This document shows positions 34,452 through 42,791 of a stretch of 57,706 nt of DNA, piece after piece. Origin of the DNA: Subtercola sp. (GTDB lineage Bacteria > Actinomycetota > Actinomycetes > Actinomycetales > Microbacteriaceae); NCBI GenBank assembly GCA_025463765.1, contig JAODBC010000074.1, forward strand, positions 1 to 57,706, in the 5' to 3' direction. The translations under genes and the position numbers were made by a program. The stretch's first letter is position 1, and every line of letters begins with the position of its first letter. Under the pieces are notes generated by a model, which had not been told where the DNA came from, searched no databases, and saw only the letters and a list, made by a program, of their open reading frames with translations.

Positions 34452-35449
34452 GCGCGGCCGTGGAGGGGCGCAAACTGCTGCGCCTCGAAGTGCGCAACGC
34501 CGAGACGCCCATCGAGAAGAAGCCCGAGTGGATCAAGACCAAGGCTCGCTTCGGCCCCGAATACCGTCAGCTGCAAGAGCTCGTGAAGAGCGAAGACCTG
34601 CACACGGTGTGCCAAGAAGCCGGATGCCCGAACATCTTCGAGTGCTGGGAAGACCGTGAAGCGACCTTCCTCATCGGTGGCTCGCAGTGCACGCGCCGCT
34701 GCGACTTCTGCCAGATCGACACGGGAAAGCCCGCCGACTACGACCGCGACGAGCCGCGCCGAGTCGCCGAATCGGTGACGCAGATGCGCCTCCGCTACGC
34801 CACGGTGACCGGTGTCGCCCGCGACGACCTGCCCGACGAGGGCGCGTGGTTGCACGCCGAGACCGTGCGGCAGATCCATCAGCGGAACCCGGGCACGGGG
34901 GTCGAGATTCTCGCGACGGACTTCTCAGGCAACCCCGATCTTCTCGCCGAGGTCTTCTCCTCCCGCCCCGAGGTGTTCGCGCACAACGTCGAGACTGTGC
35001 CGCGTATCTTCAAGCGCATCCGCCCCGCCTTTCGGTACGAGCGTTCGCTCGACGTCATAACTCAGGCGCGCGCCGCGCAGCTGGTGACGAAGTCGAACCT
35101 GATTCTCGGCATGGGCGAGACTCGCGAGGAGATCAGCCAGGCCCTGCAAGACCTGCACGACGCCGGAACCGACATCATCACGGTGACGCAGTACCTGCGC
35201 CCGTCGCCGCGGCATCTGCCCGTCGATCGCTGGGTGAAGCCGCAAGAATTTGTCGAGATCAAAGAGGAGGCCGAAGAGATCGGCTTCTTGGGCGTGCTGG
35301 CCGGCCCGCTAGTGCGCTCGTCGTACCGCGCCGGCCGTCTCTGGGCGCAGTCGATGCACCGCAAGGGCTGGGCCATCCCCGAGGGCCTCGAGGCTCTCGC
35401 CGAGGCGCAGCTCGCCAACGCGGCCCTGGGTTTCGCCCAGGCGGTCTGA
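34448..35449 (+). CDS. lipA: Lipoyl synthase
   Basis: 333 residues. It inserts two sulfurs into protein-bound octanoate. Auxiliary-cluster Cys are in [14 protein letters not shown] and the radical-SAM Cys in CTRRCDFCQ. Further family blocks are [48 protein letters not shown] and [21 protein letters not shown]-terminal Arg/Ser motif is present ([11 protein letters not shown]). GTG 34448 overlaps the lipB stop (GTGA), giving a coupled lipBA operon. Confidence 0.96.
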   Translation: MSAAVEGRKLLRLEVRNAETPIEKKPEWIKTKARFGPEYRQLQELVKSEDLHTVCQEAGCPNIFECWEDREATFLIGGSQCTRRCDFCQIDTGKPADYDRDEPRRVAESVTQMRLRYATVTGVARDDLPDEGAWLHAETVRQIHQRNPGTGVEILATDFSGNPDLLAEVFSSRPEVFAHNVETVPRIFKRIRPAFRYERSLDVITQARAAQLVTKSNLILGMGETREEISQALQDLHDAGTDIITVTQYLRPSPRHLPVDRWVKPQEFVEIKEEAEEIGFLGVLAGPLVRSSYRAGRLWAQSMHRKGWAIPEGLEALAEAQLANAALGFAQAV

Positions 35450-35527
35450 GCTGCCGGATGCCCGGGGCGAACATCCGCGGTCCGCACACCTGGTGCGCCT
35501 CGACTGCGCCGCCAGGGTCTTCTCCGC

Positions 35528-35579
35528 TGGAGTCGATTTCTCGCCCAAAACCGCCCGAATAGGCGGGAAAGTGACTCCA
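35528..35579. repeat. Palindromic element B1
   Basis: 52-bp element between lipA and ftsY, closed by TGGAGTC (35528-35534) and GACTCCA (35573-35579), with inner CCGCCC...GGCGGG pairing. Copy B2 at 38905-38956 has the same outer arms, the same length and much of the interior (TTTC, GGCGGGA, GTGACTCCAC). May act as a terminator for lipBA. Confidence 0.7.
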
Positions 35580-35624
35580 CCCGGTTCACGGGCGGGCCAC
35601 CGCGTCGCCCGGGGCGCCTGCGCG

Positions 35625-35630
35625 TAGGCT
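35625..35630 (+). promoter_or_regulatory. -10-like TAGGCT, 6 nt before ftsY start
   Basis: TAGGCT, six bases (GGGGCC), then the ftsY ATG. No SD. Same geometry as moaA and the LLM gene. Confidence 0.45.
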
Positions 35631-35636
35631 GGGGCC

Positions 35637-36512
35637 ATGGCTGAACGCACCCCCTGGTCGCTTTCGGGTGCCCTACGGGGCATGTTCTCGAAGCGCCTCA
35701 TCGACCAAGACACGTGGGACGACCTCGAGACCGCCCTCATCACGGGCGACTTCGGCATCGATGTGACTGACGAGATCGTGGCCGATCTGCGCGCCAAGGT
35801 CGCCCGCTACAACACCACAGACCCCAAAGACCTGCAGCGGATGCTGCGCGAAACGCTCGAGGAGCGCTTCTCCAAGCTCGACTCGACCCTCAAGCTCACC
35901 GAGCGCCCGGCCGTCGTGCTCGTGGTCGGCGTGAACGGCGTGGGCAAGACGACCACCATCGGAAAGTTCGCGAAGTTTCTTCGCAACTACGATCGCAGCG
36001 TGGTGGTCGGTGCGGCCGACACGTTCAGAGCCGCCGCCGTCGAACAGGTCGCGACCTGGGCCGAGCGGGCCGGCGCGCACATCGTGCGCCCGCAGCATGA
36101 GGGTCAAGACCCGGCATCCGTCGCCTACCAGACCATCGAGTATGCGCAGAAGAACGGCATCGAGATCGTCATCATCGACACCGCCGGCCGGCTGCAGACG
36201 AAGGGCGGGCTGATGGATGAACTCACCAAGATCCGCCGCGTCATCGAGAAGCAGGCCCCAGTGTCGGAGGTTCTGCTCGTGCTTGACGCTACGACGGGGC
36301 AGAACGGGCTCGCTCAGGCCGAGGCGTTCATCCAGCACGCCGGGGTCACCGGGCTGGTGCTGACCAAGCTCGACGGGTCGGCGAAGGCCGGGTTCGTGCT
36401 CGCGGTGCAAGAGAAGACGGGCATCCCCATCAAGCTCATCGGCCAGGGCGAGGGCATCAACGACCTCACCGGGTTCACGCCGCACGTGTTCGTGCAAAAC
36501 CTCATCGGCTGA
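35637..36512 (+). CDS. ftsY: Signal recognition particle receptor FtsY
   Basis: 291 residues comprising only the NG domain. The N helices (residues 1-90) lead to G1 GVNGVGKTTTIGKFAKFL, DTFRAAAVEQ, G3 DTAGRLQTKGGLMDELTKI, G4 TKLDGSAKAGF, and the closing GQGEGINDLTGF. The long acidic A domain of E. coli FtsY is absent, which is common in actinobacteria. It docks SRP-ribosome complexes at the membrane with Ffh, encoded 0.7 kb downstream. Confidence 0.96.
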   Translation: MAERTPWSLSGALRGMFSKRLIDQDTWDDLETALITGDFGIDVTDEIVADLRAKVARYNTTDPKDLQRMLRETLEERFSKLDSTLKLTERPAVVLVVGVNGVGKTTTIGKFAKFLRNYDRSVVVGAADTFRAAAVEQVATWAERAGAHIVRPQHEGQDPASVAYQTIEYAQKNGIEIVIIDTAGRLQTKGGLMDELTKIRRVIEKQAPVSEVLLVLDATTGQNGLAQAEAFIQHAGVTGLVLTKLDGSAKAGFVLAVQEKTGIPIKLIGQGEGINDLTGFTPHVFVQNLIG

Positions 36513-36565
36513 TCGCGCGGCAGCGGGCGAGCAGCAGGCAGACGAGAAGGAGCGGGGGGAGCGCG

Positions 36566-37081
36566 GTGGATCTCGAGGGCTGGCACGACCTCTTCGTCGC
36601 ATCGGCCGGTGCGGCCGCGGCGCTCGCGGGTCTGATCATCGTGGCGATGTCGGTCAACATCAAGCAGATCATCGCCATCACGTCGATGCCGTCTCGAGCC
36701 GGTTCGTCGATCGCCGCCCTGGTGCTGATCGTCGTCGTCTCGGTCGGTGCGCTCATCCCGATTCAGGCGGCATGGATGCTCGGCCTCGAGTCGCTCGTGT
36801 TCGGCCTCATCGCGCTGGCCTTCGCCGCCGACTCGACCATGCGCCTAGTGCAGGAGAGCACAGGCACGCCCATCGGTGAGTACCGTCGACCGCTCAGCAA
36901 TCTGCTCGTAAACGGTCTGATGAGCGTCGTGCAGGTTCTGCCGTTCATCGTAGGCGGTGTGGTGCTCATCGTCGGCGGGGGCCCGGATGCCGGGCTGTCG
37001 TGGATCGCGGCCGGAATCCTTCTCGTGTTCATCGGAGCCGTGGTCAACGCGTGGGTGATGCTGGTGGAGATTCTGCGCTGA
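36566..37081 (+). CDS. Integral membrane protein of unknown function
   Basis: 171 residues with about five hydrophobic segments (LFVASAGAAAALAGLIIVAM, AALVLIVVVSVGALIP, a segment around SLVFGLIALAF, VLPFIVGGVVLIVGG, GILLVFIGAVVNAWVML). The opening WHDLFVASAGAAAALAGL pattern is recurrent in actinobacterial hypothetical membrane proteins, but no function is known to me. GTG 36566 follows a GGGGGGA stretch. It lies between ftsY and ffh and may be co-transcribed with ftsY. Confidence 0.75.
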   Translation: MDLEGWHDLFVASAGAAAALAGLIIVAMSVNIKQIIAITSMPSRAGSSIAALVLIVVVSVGALIPIQAAWMLGLESLVFGLIALAFAADSTMRLVQESTGTPIGEYRRPLSNLLVNGLMSVVQVLPFIVGGVVLIVGGGPDAGLSWIAAGILLVFIGAVVNAWVMLVEILR

Positions 37082-37106
37082 GCCGACCGTCGCGCGATCC
37101 GTGCGG

Positions 37107-37160
37107 GCGACGGATGCCCGGCGATTGCCTGCGCACGGCCGCTGCCGGGCATCCGTTCGC
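37107..37160. terminator. Strong hairpin built from the recurrent 10-mer
   Basis: GCGACGGATGCCCGGC (37107-37122) pairs with GCCGGGCATCCGTTCGC (37144-37160) with one bulged T. Both arms contain the over-represented CGGATGCCCG / CGGGCATCCG. It lies after the membrane-protein gene and 70 nt before ffh. No T run follows, so termination would be weak. Confidence 0.5.
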
Positions 37161-37229
37161 CAGCGGCGTGCGTCGAACCGTCATCTCTCGCAGCGCGCGC
37201 TCGGCGGGAGCGGTTAAGATTGTTGCACC

Positions 37230-38834
37230 ATGGCCACTTTTGGAAACCTCTCTGACCGCCTCGCCGATACCTTCAGAAACCTGCGCACCAAGGGCAAGCT
37301 CAGCCCGGCAGACGTCGACGGTACTGTGCGTGAGATCCGTCGTGCGCTGCTCGACGCTGACGTCGCGCTCGATGTCGTCAAAGACTTCACCGGCAAGGTG
37401 CGTGAGCGTGCCCTCGGCGACGAGGTCAACAAGGCGCTGAACCCCGCGCAGCAGGTCGTGCAGATCGTCAACGAAGAGCTGATCGCCATTCTGGGCGGCG
37501 AGGCGCGGCGCATCAACTTCGCCAAGAAGCCGCCGACCATCATCATGCTCGCGGGCCTGCAGGGTGCCGGTAAGACCACGCTCGCCGGCAAGCTCGCGAA
37601 GTGGCTCGCCAAAGACAACCACACCCCGCTGCTCGTCGCGGCCGACCTGCAGCGCCCGAACGCTGTGCAGCAGTTGCAGGTGGTCGGCGGTCAGGCCGGC
37701 GTCGCGGTGTACGCGCCCGAACCCGGCAACGGTGTGGGCAACCCGGTGAAGGTCGCGCGCGACTCCATCAAGTGGGCCATCGACAAGCAGTACGACGTGG
37801 TCATCGTCGACACCGCCGGTCGTCTCGGCGTGGACGCCGACATGATGAAGCAGGCCGCAGACATTCGTAAGGCCGTGCAGCCCGACGAGGTGCTGTTCGT
37901 CATCGACGCCATGATCGGTCAAGACGCGGTGGCCACCGCGAAGGCGTTCCAAGAGGGTGTCGACTTCACGGGTGTGGTGCTCACCAAGCTCGACGGTGAC
38001 GCACGCGGTGGTGCTGCGCTCTCGGTCGCGTCGGTGACCGGGCGGCCTATCATCTTCGCGTCGACGGGTGAGTCGCTCGACGACTTCGAGCCGTTCTACC
38101 CCGACCGCATGGCGTCGCGCATCCTCGACCTCGGTGACATTCTCACGCTCATCGAGCAGGCACAGGGAGCCTTCGACGAAGAAGAGGCGGCGAAGGTCGC
38201 GGAGAAGTTCCGCACCGACACGTTCACCCTCGAAGACTTTCTCGGGCAGATGCAGCAGTTGCGTGGCGCAGGCTCGATCAAGAAAATGATCGGCATGCTG
38301 CCCGGCATGGGCGCCATGAAAGAGCAGCTCAACAACTTCGACGAGCGTGAGATAGTGCGCACCGAGGCGATCATCCAGTCGATGACGAAGGCCGAGCGCC
38401 AGAACCCCAAGCTGCTGAACGGCTCGCGCCGCGTGCGCATCGCCCGCGGGTCGGGCATGACCGTGACCGACGTGAACCAGCTCGTGCAGCGCTTCGAGCA
38501 GGCCGCCAAGATGATGAAGACCGTCGCGCGCGGCGGTGTGCCGAACATCCCGGGCATGGGGCCGGTTCCGGGCGCCGGCTTCGGTGGCGGGCGCGGCAAG
38601 GCGCAGCAGCCGGCGAAGAAGAAGGGCTCAAAGTCGGGCAACCCGGCCAAGCGTGCGGTCGAGAACGCCGCGATCGCGTCGGGTGAGAAGGTCGGTGCGG
38701 GCTCCGGCGCGACGGCGGATGGCTCGGCAGCACCCAAGGGTTCGGGATTCGGTCTCGGCGGCCGCGCCGGCCTGCCCGAGGGTGCCCCCAGCGAGCAGGA
38801 GCTCGAGACCCTGCAGAAGTTCCTGCGCCGCTGA
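37230..38834 (+). CDS. ffh: Signal recognition particle protein Ffh
   Basis: 534 residues. The NG domain has G1 GLQGAGKTTLAGKLAKWLA, DLQRPNAVQQLQ, G3 DTAGRLGVDADMMKQ and G4 TKLDGDARGGAALS. The M domain (about 330-440) is Met-rich (MIGMLPGMGAMKEQ) with the RNA-binding SGMTVTDVNQLVQRFEQAAK. A Gly/Ala/Lys-rich C-terminal tail of ~90 residues is typical of actinobacteria. It binds signal peptides and 4.5S RNA and delivers them to FtsY. A TAAGAT hexamer lies 9 nt before the ATG; no SD is seen. Confidence 0.96.
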   Translation: MATFGNLSDRLADTFRNLRTKGKLSPADVDGTVREIRRALLDADVALDVVKDFTGKVRERALGDEVNKALNPAQQVVQIVNEELIAILGGEARRINFAKKPPTIIMLAGLQGAGKTTLAGKLAKWLAKDNHTPLLVAADLQRPNAVQQLQVVGGQAGVAVYAPEPGNGVGNPVKVARDSIKWAIDKQYDVVIVDTAGRLGVDADMMKQAADIRKAVQPDEVLFVIDAMIGQDAVATAKAFQEGVDFTGVVLTKLDGDARGGAALSVASVTGRPIIFASTGESLDDFEPFYPDRMASRILDLGDILTLIEQAQGAFDEEEAAKVAEKFRTDTFTLEDFLGQMQQLRGAGSIKKMIGMLPGMGAMKEQLNNFDEREIVRTEAIIQSMTKAERQNPKLLNGSRRVRIARGSGMTVTDVNQLVQRFEQAAKMMKTVARGGVPNIPGMGPVPGAGFGGGRGKAQQPAKKKGSKSGNPAKRAVENAAIASGEKVGAGSGATADGSAAPKGSGFGLGGRAGLPEGAPSEQELETLQKFLRR

Positions 38835-38904
38835 CGCGTACCGTCCCTCCACCCAGCCCTCGGCCCGGTCCTCCACCTAGGGCCCTCGGCCCGATCCTCC
38901 ACCC

Positions 38905-38956
38905 GTGGAGTCGCTTTCCGGCCGAAATCGGCCCTGTTCGGCGGGAGTGACTCCAC
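38905..38956. repeat. Palindromic element B2
   Basis: 52 bp between ffh and the LLM gene, closed by GTGGAGTC (38905-38912) and GACTCCAC (38949-38956), with inner GGCCGA/TCGGCC. Homologous to B1. A short tandem of CTCGGCCCG(G/A)TCCTCCAC precedes it (38862-38903). May terminate ffh. Confidence 0.7.
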
Positions 38957-39011
38957 ATTCGTCTGCCCGTCGGGCGCTTCCGCCGCGCGCGTTCGCTGCA
39001 TCGTGCGGGCG

Positions 39012-39017
39012 TAGGCT
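39012..39017 (+). promoter_or_regulatory. -10-like TAGGCT, 6 nt before the LLM gene start
   Basis: TAGGCT, six bases, ATG at 39024, no SD. Confidence 0.45.
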
Positions 39018-39023
39018 CGAAGC

Positions 39024-39845
39024 ATGACCTTTGACGCCACGCGCCCCGTACGAATCGGAGTGCAAGTCGCTCCCCAGCACTCCAGCTACACCGAAATCCG
39101 CGACACCGTCACGAAGCTCGAAGAGCTCGGTGTCGACGTCGTCTTCAACTGGGACCACTTCTACCCGCTCAGCGGTGAGCCCGACGGGCTGCACTTCGAG
39201 GGCTGGAGCATGTTGGCGGCCTGGGCAGAACAGACCACGAGCATCCAGTTCGGCCCGCTCGTCACCTGCAACAGCTACCGCAACCCCGACCTGCTCGCCG
39301 ACATGGCACGAACCGTCGACCACGTCAGCGCGAAGAACGGCGCCGAAGGCCGCCTCATCTTCGGCATCGGGTCGGGCTGGTTCGAGCGCGACTACGACGA
39401 ATACGGCTACGAGTTCGGCACCGCCGGCCAGCGACTGGATGCCCTCTCAGAAGCCCTGCCGCGCATCGAGTCGCGCTGGGCCAAGCTGAACCCGGCTCCC
39501 ACGCGCAAGATCCCCGTACTCATCGGCGGCGGTGGCGAGAAGAAGACGCTGCGCATCGTGGCCCAGCACGCCGACATCTGGCACAGCTTCGCAGACACCG
39601 AGACGCTCGAGCGCAAGCTCGGCATTCTGCGCGGCCACTGCGAGGCGGTCGGTCGCAACTTCGGCGACATCGAGATCTCGACCGGCACCCGCCCGCACAC
39701 CGCAGGATCGCTCGACCCGAGCGACCTGGAGGCGCAGCTCGCCCTCGGCGCCACCCTCTTCACCCTTGGCATCACGGGCCCCGACCTCGACCCGTCTCCC
39801 GTCATCGACCTGCTCGCCTGGCGCGACGAGGTCAACGCGCGCTGA
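39024..39845 (+). CDS. LLM-class F420-dependent oxidoreductase
   Basis: 273 residues of the luciferase-like monooxygenase barrel: RIGVQVAPQH at strand 1, VVFNWDHFYPLSGEPDGLHF (NWDHF is typical of F420-binding members), QFGPLVTCNSYRNPDLLADMARTVDHVS, GIGSGWFERDYDEYGY and PVLIGGGGEKKTLRIVAQHAD. It probably reduces or oxidises an unknown substrate with coenzyme F420. Monocistronic, convergent with ybdK, with palindrome C between them. Confidence 0.88.
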   Translation: MTFDATRPVRIGVQVAPQHSSYTEIRDTVTKLEELGVDVVFNWDHFYPLSGEPDGLHFEGWSMLAAWAEQTTSIQFGPLVTCNSYRNPDLLADMARTVDHVSAKNGAEGRLIFGIGSGWFERDYDEYGYEFGTAGQRLDALSEALPRIESRWAKLNPAPTRKIPVLIGGGGEKKTLRIVAQHADIWHSFADTETLERKLGILRGHCEAVGRNFGDIEISTGTRPHTAGSLDPSDLEAQLALGATLFTLGITGPDLDPSPVIDLLAWRDEVNAR

Positions 39846-39876
39846 CCCTCGCCGGAGTGCCCCGAATCTAAATCGG

Positions 39877-39927
39877 GCTACGAGTTTGGGTGAGTGTGTG
39901 GTCGCCGCACCCGCACAAACTCGTAGC
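39877..39927. repeat. Palindromic element C (convergent terminator-like)
   Basis: GCTACGAGTTTG (39877-39888) and CAAACTCGTAGC (39916-39927) are perfect 12-bp arms. An inner GGGTG pairs with CACCC. It sits between the 3' ends of the convergent LLM and ybdK genes and could stop transcription from both. Single copy in this window. Confidence 0.65.
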
Positions 39928-39955
39928 TTGGGGGGGGCAGCCGCGGCCGGATGCG

Positions 39956-41104
39956 TCAGCCCGCCGGGGGCACCGCCAGGCCGTGGCGCAGCTCGTGGGT
40001 GAGCGACGACACCACCGCGTGAAGGCTGCCGCCGTTCTCTGCTGCGACGCGCAATTGGCGCTGGTAGCTGGCACCGTGGTCGAGAATGAGGTTGATCTGG
40101 GCGAGCTCTGCCGAGCATCCGAGGCGCGCGGCAACGGGGGCGAGCAGCACCAGCAGGTCGCGAATCTCGTCGGTGACCAGGCGTTCGTCTCCGGCCGAGT
40201 TCAGGATGATCTCGGCATCGAGCCCGTACCGAGCCGCCCGCCACTTGTTCTCGCGCGCGAACCACGGCTGCAACGTCACGAGTTCGCGGCCGGCATCGAG
40301 CTCGCTCGACATGTGCTCGACGAGGCACTGGATGAGCGCAGCAACCGCCCCGATCTCCTGCGGGCTCGACAGCCCGTCGCACGCGCGCATCTCGACGGTG
40401 CCCCATTTCGGCGACGGGCGGATGTCCCACCGCACCTCGGAGAAGTCCTCGATGATGCCCGTGGCGGTCATGTCTGCGACGTACCGCTCGTACTCACTCC
40501 ACTCGGCGAACTGGTACGGCAGCCCGGCCGTCGGCAGCTGCTGGAACATCAGCGCCCGGTTCGAGGCGTACCCCGTGTTGACTCCGCCCCAGTAGGGGCT
40601 CGACGCGCTCAGCGCCTGCAGGTGCGGGTAGTAGGTGAGCAACCCGTCGAGCAGCGGAAGCACCTTGTCGACCGACTCGATGCCCACGTGCACGTGGATG
40701 CCCCAGATGAGCATGTTGCGCCCCCACCACTGGGTGCGGTCGACGAGCTTGTGGTAGCGCTCCTTATCGGTGACCTGCTGGTCGAACCACTGGGCGAAGG
40801 GGTGGGTTCCGGCGCACATCAGCTCGACGTCGAGCGGATCGGTGATGGCGCGCACCTCGTCGAGCTGGGCCAAGAGGTCGGCGACGGCATCCGGAACCCG
40901 GTGGTGCACTTTGGTGACCAATTCGACGGTATTGAGCAACAATTCGCCGGTGATCTGCGGATGTTCGGAGCCGTCTTCTTGGCGAAGAGCATCCAGCACC
41001 TCGCCGGCCACCGAGACCAGGTCGCCCGTCTGCTGGTCGACGAGTGCGATCTCCCACTCGATGCCGAGAGTGGACCGTTCCGATTCGGCAAAAGAGATCT
41101 GCAT
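39956..41104 (-). CDS. Carboxylate-amine ligase, YbdK/GCS2 family
   Basis: 382 residues. The N-terminus STLGIEWEIALVDQQTGDLV carries the GxExE core of glutamate-cysteine ligase type 2. GELLLNTVELVTKVH, AGTHPFAQWFDQQVTDKERY, WGIHVHVGIESVDK, WDIRPSPKWGTVEMRACDG and ARENKWRAARYG follow. YbdK-type enzymes ligate amines to glutamate or a similar carboxylate. Glutathione is not expected in actinobacteria, so the product is unknown. CACAGT lies 6 nt before the ATG on the minus strand, possibly leaderless. Confidence 0.9.
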   Translation of the reverse strand: MQISFAESERSTLGIEWEIALVDQQTGDLVSVAGEVLDALRQEDGSEHPQITGELLLNTVELVTKVHHRVPDAVADLLAQLDEVRAITDPLDVELMCAGTHPFAQWFDQQVTDKERYHKLVDRTQWWGRNMLIWGIHVHVGIESVDKVLPLLDGLLTYYPHLQALSASSPYWGGVNTGYASNRALMFQQLPTAGLPYQFAEWSEYERYVADMTATGIIEDFSEVRWDIRPSPKWGTVEMRACDGLSSPQEIGAVAALIQCLVEHMSSELDAGRELVTLQPWFARENKWRAARYGLDAEIILNSAGDERLVTDEIRDLLVLLAPVAARLGCSAELAQINLILDHGASYQRQLRVAAENGGSLHAVVSSLTHELRHGLAVPPAG

Positions 41105-41188
41105 GCCACAACTGTGTCATCGATTTGATGCGAATCTGGGAAGTGCGCTGGTTTTTCGGAGTGGGATTACTCTTGGCCCGAAATATCT

Positions 41189-41204
41189 GACAGAATGGTC
41201 TGTC
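41189..41204. promoter_or_regulatory. Inverted repeat in the ybdK-rpsP intergenic region
   Basis: GACAGA and TCTGTC around ATGG, in the 226-nt divergent region 41105-41330. It could be an operator or part of the rpsP leader. No other structure stands out there except the CAGGAGA site before rpsP. Confidence 0.3.
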
Positions 41205-41330
41205 GAGTCTCTGCCCGCCCGACCCTCTAATCAGGCGCGGCTGGAGAACCCCAGAACTTATTCTTGGCCGAGTGTGCATCCCCACGCTCACGGCCGACAG
41301 TTCGCCCCATAAAAATTACTCAGGAGAATT

Positions 41331-41765
41331 GTGGCTGTAAAAATCCGTTTGAAGCGCATGGGCAAGATCCGCGCTCCTTACTACCGTATCGTCGTGGCCG
41401 ACTCGCGCACCAAGCGCGATGGCCGTGTCATCGAAGAGATCGGCAAGTACCACCCGACAGAAGAGCCTTCGTACATCGAGGTCAAGAGCGATCGTGCCCA
41501 GTACTGGCTCTCCGTCGGCGCACAGCCGACCGAGCAGGTCGCGGCCATCCTCAAGCTGACCGGCGACTGGGGCAAGTTCAAGGGCGACCCCGACGCGGTT
41601 TCGACCGTTCGCGTGAAGGAGCCGAAGGCTCCGTACATCGCAGACGAGAAGAAGAAGCCCGTTCTGCGCCCGAAGACCGAGGCCCCTGCCGCTCCGGTCG
41701 CTGCACCTGCCGCCGCCGCGGAGTCGTCTGACGACGCTGACGCTGCTGCTTCGACCGAGGCGTAA
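41331..41765 (+). CDS. rpsP: 30S ribosomal protein S16
   Basis: 144 residues from GTG 41331 with CAGGAGA upstream. The S16 domain is residues 1-100 ([53 protein letters not shown]). The Ala/Pro/Glu-rich C-terminal extension of ~40 residues is usual in actinobacteria. It heads the rpsP-khpA-rimM cluster; khpA begins three bases after its stop codon. Confidence 0.97.
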   Translation: MAVKIRLKRMGKIRAPYYRIVVADSRTKRDGRVIEEIGKYHPTEEPSYIEVKSDRAQYWLSVGAQPTEQVAAILKLTGDWGKFKGDPDAVSTVRVKEPKAPYIADEKKKPVLRPKTEAPAAPVAAPAAAAESSDDADAAASTEA

Positions 41766-41768
41766 GTC

Positions 41769-42005
41769 TTGCTCGCACCAGCACTCGAGCACCTCGTCAA
41801 GGGGATCGTCGATCATCCTGCCGATGTGCACGTCGTGGCGAAGAACTCACCACGCGGCGAGGTTCTCGAGGTTCGTGTGAACCCCGACGACCTCGGCCGC
41901 GTGATCGGTCGTTCCGGTCGCACGGCGAAAGCCCTGCGCACCCTCGTTGCAGCACTTGCCGATGGCAAGCGCGTTCGTGTCGACGTGGTTGATACCGATT
42001 TCTAA
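41769..42005 (+). CDS. khpA: KH-domain RNA-binding protein KhpA (YlqC)
   Basis: 78 residues, the family size. The KH core is LEVRVNPDDLGRVIGRSGRTAK with the GxxG loop GRSG. It binds RNA, often with KhpB, and is regularly placed between rpsP and rimM. TTG 41769 lies eight bases after a GAGG in the rpsP end. The gene end overlaps the proposed rimM start. Confidence 0.95.
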   Translation: MLAPALEHLVKGIVDHPADVHVVAKNSPRGEVLEVRVNPDDLGRVIGRSGRTAKALRTLVAALADGKRVRVDVVDTDF

Positions 42006-42642
42006 GAACGAAACGCAACTGAGAGTCGGTCGTCTCACCAAAGCCCACGGGCTGAAGGGCGCGATCAAACTCGAGCTGTTCACCGACGACCCGGGGCGAC
42101 GATTCGTTCCGGGCGCGGTGTTCACGCTGCAAGTCCCCCCGTCGTCGCCCTGGCACGGCAAGACCCTCGAGCTGGCCGAGCTGCGCTGGTATAACGGGCA
42201 TCCGGTCGGCTTCTTCGTCGGCGTGCCCGACCGCACAGCCGCCGAGTCGCTCGCCAAGGCCATCCTCTGGATCGACCACGACCTCGACGAGAAGACCAAC
42301 GAGCAAGACGCGTGGTTCGACCATCAGCTGGTCGGCCTCGCGGTCATCCGTGATGGCGTTCGCATCGGAACCGTCAGCGCGATCGACCACTTGTCGGCGC
42401 AAGACCTTCTGCATGTCTCGACCGACTCGGGCGAGGTGCTCGTTCCCTTCGTGAAGGCCATCGTTTCGGCCGTCGACATCGACGCGGGCACCCTCACCGT
42501 GACTCCGCCCCCGGGCCTCTTCGAGGAGCTGCCTGCGAGTGAGGCAGACGATGCGCAAGTGAGTCCCGGCGTGGCGGGCGATGAGCTTGCTGTCGATGGC
42601 GACCTCGCTGCCACCGTGGGTGACGCCGACCCTACCGACTGA
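41989..42642 (+). CDS. rimM: Ribosome maturation factor RimM
   Basis: About 217 residues. The N-terminal RimM barrel has TQLRVGRLTKAHGLKGAIKL and ELFTDDPGRRFVPGAVF. The PRC-barrel half has DQLVGL-like WFDHQLVGLAVIRDGVRIG and TDSGEVLVPFVKAIVSAVDI. It assists 30S head maturation near S19/h33. The start is uncertain: TTG 41989 best fits the family length, while GTG 41977 or TTG 41947 are alternatives. Any of these overlaps khpA, implying coupling. The ~40-residue acidic tail is nonconserved. Confidence 0.92.
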   Translation: MIPISKNETQLRVGRLTKAHGLKGAIKLELFTDDPGRRFVPGAVFTLQVPPSSPWHGKTLELAELRWYNGHPVGFFVGVPDRTAAESLAKAILWIDHDLDEKTNEQDAWFDHQLVGLAVIRDGVRIGTVSAIDHLSAQDLLHVSTDSGEVLVPFVKAIVSAVDIDAGTLTVTPPPGLFEELPASEADDAQVSPGVAGDELAVDGDLAATVGDADPTD

Positions 42643-42779
42643 CCCGATACCGTCGAACCTCAGTCTCACCGAGCGGTTATTCGCGTCGGTGCGCCTGACG
42701 TTCGACAGTTTTTCTTTTCCACAGGGGCCGGGCATCCACAGATCGCAGCGGCGGCCCGCGGCCTTCCCCGGGCCGCCAC

Positions 42780-42785
42780 CAGACT
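42780..42785 (+). promoter_or_regulatory. -10-like CAGACT, 6 nt before the AbiEi/DUF559 gene start
   Basis: CAGACT, six bases, ATG at 42792, no SD. It is a weaker hexamer than TAGGCT but keeps the A2 and T6 positions. Confidence 0.35.
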
Positions 42786-42791
42786 TCCGTC

